Notes: generated by a model from the sequence alone, not told the origin. 64,000 nucleotides of DNA from Leptidea sinapis (GCF_905404315.1 NC_066266.1:3355501-3419500), one strand, 5' to 3'. Positions 35,301 to 45,017 are shown, counted from the first letter of the stretch. Program-made: numbers and translations.

Positions 35301-38300
35301 AATGCGAGAGGTCTCAGGTTCGAGTCCCGCATCGTTCATGAAATTTTGTTTTCAGTTTTATTAGTATAGCCTGAAGACCTGTATAGCCGAGTGGATAGCG
35401 ATCCTACCTACAAAGCTAGAGGTCCCGGGTTCGAATCCCGGTAGGTGCAAGCATTTATATGATGAATATGGATGTTTGTTTCCGAGTCATGGATGTTTAA
35501 ATGTATTTATGTATGTTTAAGTAAGTATATTGTATTCAATATATCATTGTCTTGTAACCCATAACACAGGCTATATATGCTAAACTTGGGGCAAGATAAT
35601 TTGTGTAAAAAGTGTGTCAATATTATTATTATTATTAATAGTGCGACTTACCATTATTGGGAGCTAAGTTATTGCTTCCTAGACTATTTATCCCATGTTT
35701 GTAAGGAGGTTGTATATACTGCAGTGGAGGCTCTCCGCAAACCAATGATGACAACAGGATTACTGCTAAAGCCTGTAAGAAAGAATAACAATCAGTAATA
35801 GTAGGACCATCTAGGTTAGTGATTTAAGTTTTTAGATATCAAATCAAATCAAAATCACTTTATTCACGTAGGTCAAGGAAATGACACTTACGCATGTCAA
35901 GTTTGTGTGTATAGCGGGGCGCTCATTTGCACAGGATGCCGGCTAGATTGTAAGGTATGGTGAAGCAGTAATGGGTAAATATTAGTGTTTCGGTCTGAAG
36001 GGCGCCGTAGCTAGTGAAACTACTGGGCAAATGAGACTAAACATCTTATGCCTCAAGGTGATGAGCGCAATTGGAGTGGCGCTGAGAATTTTTGTATTTT
36101 TTTCAAGAATCCTGAGCGGCACTGCCTTGTAACGGGCAGGGTGTATCAATTACCCTCAGCTGAACTTCCTTGTCGTCTCGTTCCTTATTGTGATAAAAAA
36201 GTGATTTTATATTTTTTTAAGTCAGTATTTTTAAACGTGGTTTTTTTGGTTGGTGGAGTGGGTGGCTAATCCTGCCATACTAAAGAAGAATCACGTAAAT
36301 CGGATCTTATATCTCAGCGTAATCAGTGTGTAAGCATACATAAGAAATACCAATCGAATGGAGAACCTCCTCTTTTTTTAAGTCAGTCAAAAATAAGGTA
36401 AAACACAAACAGTGTTGTTACAAAAAAGTTAAACGTGTGTTGAACACTTGTTTTAATAAAGTTCTATTACAAATCTATGTCTTTCTGTTGTTTAGCGTTC
36501 AACAGACTTTAGACATTGCTTATATTTATAAACGAGTCGAAGCTTGTTACTTGGCAATGATATTATAGTATTACTTTTAAATATCATTGGTTTAAACTTT
36601 AAAATGTGTTTAACGGATAGATTATATTCTTATAGAAAATTAATTATTAGTTTTCAAAAACCTCTCTACCCTTAGTTTAACTTACGGATACATTGCTGTC
36701 ATAGTTATAGTCCAATGCTATCTGTCAATAGGTTATTGAAATGTAATTAAGCGTAAAAGGATAGATTTGTCTACGTCTAGTAAGTTAAACTAACGATAGA
36801 TGGGTTATTGGCAACGGCCGGTGGATTTTATGATGACAGCTGTCAAAAATTGCGTTCCTTTAATTCTTCCTGAACGCTTCTGTTTATATTGTGCCTAACG
36901 ACGTTTTGGTTAAATACAAGCTAAACACTGTTTTGTAATTGAAAAAGATAAACTCCATTTTAGACGTCGTTATTGTTAGGTCTTTGACGATGTTACAGTT
37001 CGGTCGCTGTCTCACTAAACACGTGTCTAAGCGATGTTTAAATTATTTTTTTAATAACATCGAATATGTTTCTAGTAATGCAACGGCGTCGTGTAAACAT
37101 ATTTCCGAGAATACAAATCATGTCCAACCATTGTTGTAAGGTTCTCACAGGAGAGTAAATGACGGAACACTGCATGAGTTATAACGGTTTATAAAGATTT
37201 TTCCATATGGATTGTCTTGATTGCAGAAATTTGTAAAGCAAATGTTTAAAATCAAACATAGGTCGTATTTGTCGCGGTATAGAGACCTATGGTAAGAAGA
37301 TGCCTTCTCATTTCTAAAAATATTTAGATACCTAAATCCATATCTAAATGTAATGTTAAATAGCGTTTATAATATATATCTCTATAGTATATAGACGACA
37401 AACTCTTAACTAATAACCCTACATGATTGTCTTACGGCCGTTCCCAATATACTATCTATAGATAGAGATAAATTTCTACCTTCTACTGTCAGTAATTAGC
37501 TGTCAATAATCTGAAGCTGTCCGAATAAGTCATTCTTATCGCCTTATATTTGGACGCGTGAATTGCAATTTCTATACAATCTTATAGCGCTGGTAAGCTA
37601 TACGTCGTCCTATTGACAGACAGCGTGTACGGATAAGGTGAGTTACCGTCGATAAGTTTATTGGTAAAGAAAATTCAACAATAAATTACGATTTTTATTT
37701 CAAGTAAGCGATAGACTAAATATTGGGAACGGCCGTAAGTCGTTTTTATGTTAATACTAGCTGACGCAGCAAAAGTTGTATTGCCGTATAAAGTAATAAG
37801 AAAAAAATGAATAATTAAAATTTTTGGGGTATAAAAAATAGGTAGCTAAAAATAAGTTTTTATTACCTCCGGAGAAAGCTAGAAAGATATTGAAAGATTT
37901 TAATTAGTTATTCATTTTAAACTATTCTTTCAATTTGATTTCTGAACGACGGGGGACACATCAAAGGAAAAACAAAATTGTTGTTTATTTTTATTCCGAT
38001 CATTTTCATATTTATTCACATTTTAAACCTTCTCTGGACTTCCACAAATAATTCAAGACCAAAATTAGGCAAATCGATTCAGCCGTTCTCGAGTTTTAGC
38101 GAGACTAACAAACAGCAATTCATTTTTATATATATAGATTAACCTTATTGTTCGTATAATGTTGAAATAGTATAAGCTTAAGTTTTCCGTTTATTTTCAA
38201 TACTCCTAGTAATTGGCTCTTTGTAACAACAATTATTTTTCCTCAAATTATTTATACGGCTTTACTTACATTTTTGTCGGTGTCGGTACCAGTCAGTAAG

Positions 38301-41300
38301 AGGTGGGACGTTATGGCGAACCCACCACACTTACTCTGATGAAAGACCTCCGAATGGTTCGAAACTAGTCGATACCGACACCGACAAAAACGTGAGTAAA
38401 GCCGTATTAATAAATAATTTAATAATGACCCACGAAAGCTTCTATAATTTTTTTCCTAATAAATAGGTTAAATAAAATACAGCGGTGTATCTCATAAACA
38501 GCAAGAGTTATACAACTGAAATATTTACAGTGTGTATTATATTGGCTCATTGGAAGTTAAAAACTATCCATTCGAAAAAGTGAAGTAAGTTTTCAATATT
38601 TCCCAATTTTGTTCGAGCATAATAATAGTGTCCCAGTTTGCAAATGTCAAACATAAAACTAGCTTCCTGTCAAAAAATGAATGTCATTCTCACCTTTCAA
38701 AGTCAAAGTCATCAAATTTAAAATAATTGAAAGGTTTATTTTGGTTCACAAATACAGAAATCTTTTTACTAACACGTTACTATTAACAATATTATGGACA
38801 TTACAGAACCAAAATGGTTTCTAGTCAGCATTATGTTGGGAATATTACTTCTCAACGCTGGTATTCTCTAGACACCGAAACACATATATATTTATAATCC
38901 CCCAAGTCTACTGCTAACAAAAACATTGGCAATGAAAATAAAATTATATAATATATATACAAGCTGCCCCGACAGACGTTGTTCTGTAGATAGTAAAAAA
39001 AATACTGTTTTATAGGAATTCGCCAATAATATTTCAAAACATCAAGAATTAAGTATTTCGTAAAAAATACTCCCTGTTGTTATAATGAAATTGATTCACA
39101 GCGGAACTGTTAAACCGTGCGTCACTAAATTCTATCATAGAAAATATGTCCATACAAAACAAATATTGAAAATAAAAATAATCCCCATTAAAATCCGTTC
39201 ATTAATTTAGGAGTCCATCGCGGACAAACAACGTGTCACATAATTTATATATATTAAGATATATATACTCATATATAAAATATAAAAATTAAATCTCTTA
39301 GTAACACTTATCACTTTAAGGAAAATAAAAAAAAAACATAATATTAAAACACAAGATAGCTCACCTTAATAACTTACTAGCTCTCTAAATAAATCCACAT
39401 AAGTACGCTTAAGAACGCAACAAAAATGATTCATTTAATACATGTCTGAGTGCTTTTGCCTAAAACCTCCGCGGCTTTGTTTTGTCTAGACATTCAATTT
39501 CTAGCGCTATTTCAAGTAACAATTTAATATTGTCTACACACATTGCTATAATAACAAATTAAAACCAAAATGGTGAATTCCAAAATGGCCACCACGCCTT
39601 CCATAGTGTTTTTTTTACAAAAGTACGTAATATATAGTTTCAAATTTTATTTGTGTATTAATAGTAGAAGTGAGTGGTATCACTTTAAAAACATAACAAA
39701 TTGTTTAGATTTACAAGAGCGACATGTCAAGTCAATTTCCTTACATGCAAATATTGGTGTTTAGCAGGCTATCAACTGTAAAGTAGATCCTGTAGATGAA
39801 GCCACAACCTGAGAGTTGAAGCATACAAGATTTTATTAAGACGCGTTACTCGAACGGTTAGCTCAGTTGGGCGAGCACTGGCACGGAACGCCAGAGGTCG
39901 TGGGTTCGAACCCCGCATCGTTCATAAAATTGTTTGTTTTCAAATTTTATTTATGTATTAATCCTAGATAGCAAGATGTAGAGACAATAGATGGACCTCA
40001 GAGGCAGTTGCCTCTGAGGTACACCGCTGTATGTGGGAAGGGCTAATAGGAAAAAAGGAGAATGGGACGTCCTAGGAAAAGGTGGATAGAAGACATTCAA
40101 GCGACAGCAGGACACTTATGGAAAAAGATAGCAATGGACAGATAGCCTACACCCAAGAAGGAGTTCCAATCAATAATGATGAGTCAGTCAATGACTGTCT
40201 TCATCATTATTGATTGGAACTCCTTCTTGGGTGTAGGCCTCCTCCAGCTTGTTCCATGCCATGCCATGCCAAATTATATATATATATATTTTCTTATCTA
40301 TGTAAATAATGCTAACAATAAGTAATATTTATTATAATAGATGTAATCATAGATATAACTGTAATATAACTGTAACAATGTAATTTAATAGTAGATTGGA
40401 AATAAATAGGTTTTATTATTATTATTATTAATCCTAGAAGTGAGGGATATCACTTTAAAAACATAACAAATTGTTTAGTACGTAATAAGTTTGTATTTAA
40501 GACGTGCGATGGTACGGAACACTTCGTCTACTAATACAACTCACACTTGACCGCCTTTTTTGGCCACGGGCCAACTTGAATGACTGTAGAAAATAATACA
40601 TAGAAAATTACCAAGTAATTGAATATTACAATTGCAACAGTAGCTGAGGTTTATTATGCGGAACAAATGACTCGATTTAAACATGATATTGTCACATATA
40701 AAATTATCTTAATAGACTATTTGTTGAATATGACGAAATCATATTTAAAAGTTATGTTTTCAGAAACAAGACTGAAGTCCATTTGATATCTATAAGTAAT
40801 TTCACTTCAGATTATTTTATGTACAAATTTTTATCTGTCTATATTGGATGGGCCATGTAGATCGATATGTAAGGTCAAGTCTGAAACTATAAGATGTACA
40901 AAGATCTGTAGACTGTACTTATCAATTTTTTTATAAAAAATCTATAATTAAATAGATACTTGGCGTGTTCTAAAAAAGTCCCCATGATTTAATATTTATG
41001 CTATATGGCATATTTATAATATTATCCATTAGAACAAAACATTTTTCGAATAAAGAAAATATCGGCGCCATAAAACCCTACATTTCCCGCTCGAAGGACC
41101 AAAAAAATATGTGGTATCGAGGCTCGAAGAACCACAAAATGTTTGCACGTGCTTGGTGCTGAGGCAATTGCCACGTAATAGTGGAGCGGCTTTGTAAAAC
41201 TAGGTCGCGAACAACCCTTTTTTTATTTAAGGGGGGGGGGGGGGGGGGGCAAAACAAGCAAGAGGCTTACGGGATGGGGAGTGGTGAGGCAACCGCCCAT

Positions 41301-41909
41301 GGACATCCGCAGCAACAGGTGTCAAGAGATACGTTGCCGGGCTTTAAGGTGGGAGTGAAGACCCTAAGTCGTATCGGTTCGAGAAAACGGCAGCCGGAAA
41401 TCTCCAGGAACAACTCTTATTAGCGGTATCTTGGTACGCCATGTCGATCTGGCTGTAGAGATCTTGTAGGGACGGATAATACTTTTGTAGGAGAAGGTTG
41501 ATTATATAAGAAATAAGGTATTAAAGGTACGGACAGGATACATGTCATCAGGTGTCAATCATGGTACAAAAGTCTCACTAGGTAGTCCGAATATTATCTA
41601 ATTTCACGCCAACGACCTTCAGCGTTTGGGCGGAGCTAGTTACGTCAATTCGCGGTGCTATGTTGCCCACAGTATGTCAATTAATTCCATTTTATAGTTA
41701 CGAAAATGCCTATCTATTTATTTATTTTATTAGGAAAACAAACAGTATTACATAACATAAATAGGTTAAAAAAAGTATACATCTATTAACCATTTACAGT
41801 TTTCGCAATGTAATGTAAGTTTGTGACTATGTATCTATATTATGTGTTAAGTATGTTATATTTCGATATGAACTCTTAAATTATTAATATTTACCTTTGT
41901 ACACGACAT
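23327..41909 (-). CDS. RR-type (Rebers-Riddiford) cuticular protein, pro-resilin-like, six coding exons
   Basis: Exons in reading order (minus strand): 41909-41895, 35772-35652, 32295-32120, 25607-25472, 24680-24594 and 23424-23327 (TGA). All junctions are AG/GT and phases agree, giving exactly 211 codons (210 residues). Residues 1-17, MSCTKALAVILLSSLVC, form a signal peptide, so the protein is secreted to the cuticle. Residues ~46-104 are a His/Asn/Gly-rich spacer (HGQNNGYGQNHGHDQ...). Residues ~105-170 are the extended chitin-binding R&R domain: PKSYEFGYSVKDAKSGNDY, REMSDGNVVRGEYRVQLPDG, RTQIVSYHADWRTGFHAEVR. The conserved aromatic residues and the YEGEA end are present. It is closer to pro-resilin/RR-2 than RR-1, by eye. 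The tail is Pro/Gly/Tyr-rich (YNPPDYTGSSSGF...). The start codon lies in a 15-nt coding segment, an exon layout common in cuticle genes. The ~3.1-kb intron between 32296 and 35651 and others are full of SINEs. Confidence 0.88.
24000..24297 (-). mobile_element. LINE family K, ORF2 C-terminus
   Basis: The minus strand reads RSFLPRTTKLWNELPCAVF, then GRYDMGTFK. This is the LPRT-LWN-LP-VFP-FK tail of a non-LTR reverse-transcriptase protein, followed by the family's 3' end. It lies in the last intron of the cuticle gene. A sister copy is at 49200-49494. Confidence 0.75.
24812..25021. mobile_element. MITE family H, copy 1
   Basis: Ends CGGTTTTCAATAACCTATC and GATACGTTATTGAAAACGGCCGT are inverted repeats; the body has GGACTATAACTATACTG. 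Other copies: 36651-36821 (inverted) and 53588-53797. Its terminus resembles that of family G. Confidence 0.7.
25608..28157. other. Cuticle-gene intron, mostly unclassified
   Basis: No gene recognised. 26790-27400 is GC-richer with short open frames on both strands (for example AGTVELPFKYLQNRSFEP on the minus strand) and may be an old retroelement I cannot name. A degraded LINE K scrap lies near 27690-27730. Confidence 0.4.
28158..29784 (+). CDS. Ommochrome-binding-protein-like secreted protein (OBP1), two exons
   Basis: Proposed exons are 28158-28161 (ATGG, followed by GTAAGT) and 28979-29784 (after TTTCTTTCAG), giving 269 residues. The spliced start MEIILALLLTCAVLVEGG is a clean signal peptide. 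Without the splice, exon 2 has no good start. The body has repeated propeller-like blades: LLAVDYSTNTVYFSYSLNL, TVDEKNHDIYIGGSDGVYKY, GLTTDINGNAFICIADGIYK and GLAFDNENNIVYSDAM. This matches the ommochrome-binding proteins known from Lepidoptera (haemolymph and epidermis, bind ommatin pigments); the assignment is from memory of the family. Cys occur near the mature N-terminus and at the last residue, so an N-to-C disulfide is possible. AATAAA follows the stop at 29787. The gene lies inside intron 25608-32119 of the cuticle gene, on the opposite strand. Confidence 0.75.
28298..28558 (-). CDS. Unidentified small open frame inside OBP1 intron
   Basis: 86 codons, ATG to TGA. The part HLFKICINCLNREGIKIFEG has a C-x2-C spacing with a following 'IFE' block that loosely resembles a zinc-finger-associated (ZAD) domain start. 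There is no second Cys pair, splice site or promoter to support it. It may be a decayed exon or chance. Confidence 0.15.
   Translation of the reverse strand: MSFKDRTFFYPDAVRLKIVSLKRGPCQKEALNYNSKMKNMNHLFKICINCLNREGIKIFEGKESSMVLYVNKNLNKKGLLMLLIWR
29912..30040 (+). repeat. tRNA-derived SINE family B, truncated
   Basis: CACTCGAACGGTTGGCTCAG followed by a shortened anticodon region, CGAGTCCCACTCGTTCATAA, then a tail fragment. It lies between the two OBP-like genes. Not a functional tRNA. Confidence 0.6.
30533..30557 (+). promoter_or_regulatory. Possible core promoter of OBP2
   Basis: GATAAAAG at 30533 and the arthropod initiator TCAGT at 30553. The spacing (~22 bases) is slightly short for TATA to initiator, so this is tentative. 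Confidence 0.35.
30593..31447 (+). CDS. Ommochrome-binding-protein-like secreted protein (OBP2), single exon
   Basis: 284 residues from the ATG at 30593, chosen because MFISAIILSTILTVDA is a signal peptide. An in-frame ATG at 30560 adds 11 residues (MFCETYGLVNT) before it and would lie only five bases from the putative initiator. Blade-like blocks parallel OBP1: LAYDSSTRNLYFMYMDDSI, AVDAENGDVYFGSDNGLYKY, FDVDFNKNIHFVTMCGVFC and FGVSDDGLYEIDC. AATAAA is at 31473, 26 bases past the stop. It is a tandem but strongly diverged paralogue of the gene 800 bp upstream. Both are nested in the cuticle-gene intron. Ligand binding is inferred from the family only. Confidence 0.75.
   Translation: MFISAIILSTILTVDAKFRIFLTESPIQKIGGRLYKQELLTSNFKDPKELAYDSSTRNLYFMYMDDSIQNSGRAFINVVTKDAKTISGIQRNKATAVDAENGDVYFGSDNGLYKYDPVSNEAINVGLYNMNIFKIVIRNNEMYIIDANNHMIYKIFNLGTQAVRVGDMKTVMEFDVDFNKNIHFVTMCGVFCAISGGEVIKNKDLSVVYHFISDELKTFGVSDDGLYEIDCINGTAKKVAKLFFFPKSIIFGDYGDIFYSVEDNIYRLKPINTYHVYNIKRKNT
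31660..32000 (-). mobile_element. LINE ORF2 C-terminal fragment
   Basis: The minus strand reads GVTDSPRCRGCLTEDETVTH, then VILECAGVANQRA and LNFWKELGWLEW. It is the same domain as 15862-16082 but a different subfamily. It ends 120 bp from the cuticle exon at 32120. Confidence 0.75.
32375..32530 (-). repeat. LINE 3' end related to 60600-60725
   Basis: TTGAAAGTCAAAAACTACCACCC and GCCTCTGACCTGAGAAGAA are shared with 60600-60725. The ATTTTTATTCAAAAT edge suggests the 3' terminus is at 32375. Confidence 0.55.
33166..33366 (-). repeat. SINE-like family A, copy 10 (internal deletion)
   Basis: Head and tail are present, but the whole hairpin region between GATAATTGAT and ACCTTGAGACATAAC is missing. 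Confidence 0.75.
34176..34383 (-). repeat. tRNA-derived SINE family C
   Basis: Head-side B box (reverse) GGTTTGAATCCG and tail TTATTATATATTA; shorter than 21049-21330. Confidence 0.65.
34727..35040 (+). repeat. Repeat family D, copy 2
   Basis: ACTAGCTGACCCAGCAAACA to GAATTGTATATATTAGA; about 310 bp, co-linear with 20444-20764. Confidence 0.7.
35250..35360 (+). repeat. tRNA-derived SINE family B
   Basis: GTTACTCGAACGGTTGGCAC, AAAGAGCACTCGCACGG and GGTTCGAGTCCCGCATCG. It is cut by, or abuts, the family C SINE starting at 35376. Confidence 0.7.
35376..35639 (+). repeat. tRNA-derived SINE family C, best copy
   Basis: GACCTGTATAGCCGAGTGG (A box), GGTTCGAATCCCGGTAGGTG (B box), then ~180 bp of unrelated body and a (TTA)n tail. 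The tail lies 12 bases from the cuticle exon at 35652. Confidence 0.8.
35915..36200 (+). repeat. SINE-like family A, copy 11
   Basis: Starts near GCGCTCATTTGCACAGGATG with a head deletion, ends TTGTGATAAAAAA. Confidence 0.75.
36651..36821. mobile_element. MITE family H, copy 2 (inverted)
   Basis: The reverse of family H. ACGATAGATGGGTTATTGGC and AACGGCCG mark the right end. Confidence 0.65.
36990..37135 (+). CDS. Candidate first exon, possible mitochondrial presequence
   Basis: Open from ATG at 36990 to a good donor (GTAAGG at 37136), 48 codons plus two bases. The peptide begins MLQFGRCLTKHVSKRCLNYF, basic and without acidic residues, as in mitochondrial targeting sequences. It contains no repeat found elsewhere in the window. 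No downstream exon or protein family was recognised, so the gene is unproven. It lies antisense within a cuticle-gene intron. Confidence 0.3.
37434..37736. mobile_element. MITE family G, copy 2 (inverted)
   Basis: ACGGCCGTTCCCAATATAC to TATTGGGAACGGCCGT; best-preserved inverted ends of the family. Confidence 0.8.
37757..38144 (+). repeat. Dispersed repeat, partner of 901-1240
   Basis: ACTAGCTGACGCAGCAAAAG to ATTTTTATATATATAGATT, with a CAGCCGTTCTCGAGTTTTAG 3' motif as in insect non-LTR repeats. Confidence 0.6.
38245..38423. mobile_element. Small inverted-repeat element
   Basis: AAATTATTTATACGGCTTTA and TTTTTGTCGGTGTCGGTA on the left match the right end reversed (38376-38423). A ~90-bp centre contains GAAACTAGTCGATACC. 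MITE-like; only one copy is in this window. Confidence 0.6.
38961..39260 (+). repeat. Repeat family E, copy 2
   Basis: CGACAGACGTTGTTCTGTAG to TAATTTATATATATTAAGAT, with an internal deletion around the 'CCCATTAAAATCCG' block. Confidence 0.7.
39640..40484 (+). repeat. tRNA-derived SINE family B split by a LINE insertion
   Basis: The tRNA-like body lies at 39845-39925 (GGTTAGCTCAGTTGGGCGAGC; GGTTCGAACCCCGC). The tail stops at ATTAATCCTAGA (39957-39968) and resumes after the inserted element with the same 12 bases, then GTGAGGGATATCACTTT. The duplicated 12 bases mark the insertion. Confidence 0.75.
39969..40436 (+). mobile_element. 5'-truncated LINE with rearranged 5' part and (TTA)n tail
   Basis: The plus strand reads GRPRKRWIEDIQATAGHLWK, the C-terminal RT-polyprotein end of RTE/R4-type elements. 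A 38-bp perfect inverted repeat (40145-40182 against 40201-40238) follows, then a 3' UTR and TTATTATTATTATTATTAAT. ATTAATCCTAGA target-site duplication flanks it. Confidence 0.7.
41231..41249 (+). repeat. 19-base G homopolymer
   Basis: An uninterrupted run of G in an otherwise AT-rich region; length may be unreliable in assembly. Confidence 0.8.
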
Positions 41910-41918
41910 CTTCTGTAT
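41895..41918 (-). other. Start-codon exon of the cuticle gene
   Basis: Acceptor GTTTCTTTCAG, nine bases of 5' UTR, ATG at 41909-41907, five codons, then donor GTAAAT. Such a tiny coding start before a long intron is typical of insect cuticle genes. Confidence 0.75.
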
Positions 41919-42265
41919 CTGAAAGAAACAAAATGTATTATTAATTATATTATTTAAACCACTATATAATTTCATATAAAATACACCAACAATATGCTTT
42001 TAAGGTCATACTTCTCTCCCGACCGGAATAAAATTAAGTTATTCGCTACTTAACCTTCGAATAGTACGAAGGGGTAGCTAGCTATATTATGTTCAAGATA
42101 ATACAATATATTTCTAAACAGTCATTTCAACAAAAGGTAACTGCGGAAGAGCAGAGCGTCTGAAAACTATGTTTTGTATTCAAAATAGTAATAGTAACTC
42201 AAAACTTTTATGCTGCAGCCATATTGTAGCGAAAAAGCGAATATTTGCATTGTAGAACCTGGACA

Positions 42266-42464
42266 ATGAATTCTTTTGATTTTAATTTTATTCAGCGGTT
42301 TAACGTATTTGTTAAGAAGTTTTTTAATTTATTTTATTGTGTTACATTATTAATTATTTTACTAATTAGTACACACACAAACCTTACGATGGTTAAACAG
42401 AATCACAGAGAATTAGAGGCCTACAGACAAGTCACAAAAGACTGTAATACAGCATTAAAAATCT
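42266..42464 (+). CDS. Candidate first exon with membrane segment
   Basis: From ATG at 42266 (context GGACAATGA), 66 codons plus one base to donor GTAAGT at 42465. It encodes a hydrophobic span FYCVTLLIILLIS at residues ~26-38, followed by a charged part LEAYRQVTKDCNTALKI. Composition looks coding and no repeat copy is seen, but no next exon or family was found. If unspliced, the frame ends at TGA two codons later. Confidence 0.3.
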
Positions 42465-42479
42465 GTAAGTGAACAATAA

Positions 42480-43375
42480 ATCATCCATATTTTCCCACTC
42501 CTTGGGTCGGAATTTAATTAATAAAATTTTATGTGGGGCGAACTTCATGGTACACCATATCCAAAAATAAAAACAAAATAAGACCACTCTGTTAAAAGTT
42601 TTGCGTTATGATGGTTATACTACGAGTATATCTTAATGACAAACCATTCGAAATGATATTCTAACATACTATATCTGATATGAAATACTTTCATTAAACG
42701 GATTGGTATAGGTCCTTTTCAGATTATGTACTAATGGCATATAAAATTATCACAATTGGGTAAGGAGGTAAAATGCTAATAAATAAAACAAGTTAATCGA
42801 TATTTTAATCTTTTTAAAGGTAATCACTAAATTTCTGAATAGAGATTTGTACTAAATAAATTAATTATGCACACTTTTATAAGTAATACTTTTTTTCTTA
42901 ATAACACAATGTGGTCATAGTGCATCTAAAAATCATAAATCGAAAAAAAAAATTAAATAAATAAAAATAATTAAGGGATTAATATTCGTGTAATTATTAG
43001 CATTTAGATTTACTTCACACAATACCATATTGTAGAATTTTGCGGTTGCACATGTTATTCATCCGTTTCCGTTCATATGTTAAATGGGTGGTAAGAAACT
43101 TCATTTGTAACATACATGTTGCTTTGACAATAATTTAAACGCTTAATCTCAGTGTGCTTAATTCTCTTCTGAGATTAATAAAACATCTGTAACAGTAACA
43201 CAACAGATTTTCCGAAAGATAGGGTTGCCACATGATAATTGAAATAATTAAGGCATTGCTTTCTCCGTGGGAAGAAGTTGTTATGCACGTTGGTAAGATT
43301 TACAGCGATAGCTCGTACACCTCTTATTAAGCGGTGAAATAAGGTTAAAGATGTTCCGATTATTTATTTTGGACA
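42480..43375. other. No recognised feature
   Basis: AT-rich sequence in the 5' UTR intron of the cuticle gene; no repeats with partners in the window and no convincing frame. Confidence 0.4.
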
Positions 43376-43640
43376 TTATCTTATGAAAGCAAATCTTATA
43401 ACTATATTTACAATACTATGACTACATAAAATTAATAATATCATTACGTGGAAGCGTACAAGAATACTGGCAGCATTTCCGCGTTGGATAGCTAGGCTGA
43501 TCCGTTGACCGAGATAGCTGCCAGCGCTTGGGTTTCCAGTAGCCTTATTGAGGCGCGAAGATAGTATTTTGAATATTCTCCGCGCCTCTGGGCCCCACGG
43601 GCCAAGTGTCTCAACACCAAACGGCACAAAGATGTATGAC
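43376..43640 (-). mobile_element. LINE ORF2 C-terminus
   Basis: The minus strand reads MPFGVETLGPWGPEARRIF, then SRLNKATGNPSAGSYLGQRI and SLAIQRGNAASILV. This is the tail of a non-LTR reverse-transcriptase protein. Related decayed copies are at 12480-12680 and 49560-49740. Confidence 0.7.
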
Positions 43641-43840
43641 TCACTGAGAACAACATATTTGCGACGCTTGCCGTCGTCGGCAGTCGAAGCTGCTGAAAGG
43701 AAATCTCTCCTAGATATTTAAAGGAGCTGTTAATCCAAAGAGGATGTACATACTACGTAATAAAAGGCAGGACTACATAAGTAAAAATTTAAATGTAGTT
43801 TCACTGAATAGACATAAGTTTGAAATAGTAATAACTTTAA

Positions 43841-44041
43841 GTTACGGCACAGCTAGTCAAATAACTAGGCAAATGAGACTTAACAACTTATGTCTCAAGG
43901 TGATGAGCGGAATTCTAGTGCCGCTCAGAATTTTTCGGTTTTTCTAGAATCATGTAGCATTTCATTATAATGGGCAGGGTGTATCATTTACCATCAGCTG
44001 AACGTCCTGCTCGTCTCGTCACTTATTATCATAAAAAAAAA
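43841..44041 (+). repeat. SINE-like family A, copy 12 (5' truncated)
   Basis: ACAGCTAGTCAAATAACTAG to TTATCATAAAAAAAAAC. It abuts repeat M at 44043. Confidence 0.8.
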
Positions 44042-44042
44042 C

Positions 44043-44400
44043 ATTAAGGCGACGAAGTATAATCCGGCTAAGTTTGAAGGCGTACAGTTGCTTAAAGCGT
44101 AGTGGATTTGGGCTATCTCATTTTTTTTACAAGATTATAGCCCTCATCTGTCAATTACTGCACGTTTCATACAATCGAGTGAATCGCTTTTTTCTTAGAG
44201 TTTCGTTAGGCTTTTTTGATCTACTGTCGTCCAGATCACTTCAAGACGTCAGATTTACATGAAAATTAGTATACGGGACAATGAACGATGACAATTCAAT
44301 ATTTTCATTACTTATACGATAGATAATTAAAACATTTAGATGTTAAATAAAACACTTCATAAAGGATTATAATGCGTGGCAAGATAACTTAAATATGACC
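44043..44400 (-). repeat. Repeat M, inverted copy
   Basis: Reverse complement of 2474-2866. It is flanked on both sides by family A copies in opposite orientations. Confidence 0.65.
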
Positions 44401-44410
44401 TGTAAATTTT

Positions 44411-44690
44411 ATTTTTTTGCGAAACGAGCAGGGCGTTCAGCTGATTATAGTTGATACGCCCTGCCCATTACAATGCAGTGCCGCTCAGGAAAAGCCCAAT
44501 AATTCTGAGCGGCACTACAATTGCGCTCGTCACCTTGAGACTTAATGTTAAGTCCCATTTGCCCAGTAATTTCACTCGCTACGTCGAAGGCGACGGCCCT
44601 TCTGACCGAAACACACGAATGTTTATACATTACTTGCGCCGTTATGGTACCCATAATCCAGCCGGCATCCTGTGCAAAGGAGTACTGGTA
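44411..44690 (-). repeat. SINE-like family A, copy 13
   Basis: GCGAAACGAGCAGGGCGTTC to TGCAAAGGAGTACTGGTAA; complete hairpin arms CCGCTCAGG and CTGAGCGGCAC. Confidence 0.8.
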
Positions 44691-44873
44691 AAGGTATTGA
44701 AACGTCGTGTTAACCAAAATAATAATAAAAATGTGACTTTTAGGTAAAATCTGATGTAAAAACAAAGTTACAATTACATACGTTTTAATCCGTCAAAAAG
44801 TGTTTTATTTAAATGTGTAACACTCGCGTTAATCAAAGAAAATACCATTTAGATAATCTCTTGCCCCCTTATT

Positions 44874-45001
44874 CATAATAGTCTGCTAACTTAAAGTATT
44901 GCTAATTCTCACTCTGTATTCTTCTATTGACCTAAGTCAGAATGAGAAAAAATACTGCTTAGCGGCTGTTTAAAGTTAGCGGACCATTATGAATAAGGGG
45001 G
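44874..45001. mobile_element. MITE family I, copy 1
   Basis: CCCCCTTATTCATAATAGTC to GGACCATTATGAATAAGGGGG: ~30-bp terminal inverted repeats on a 128-bp element. Sister copy 56702-56839. Confidence 0.75.
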
Positions 45002-45017
45002 TAAATGTTTAACAACG

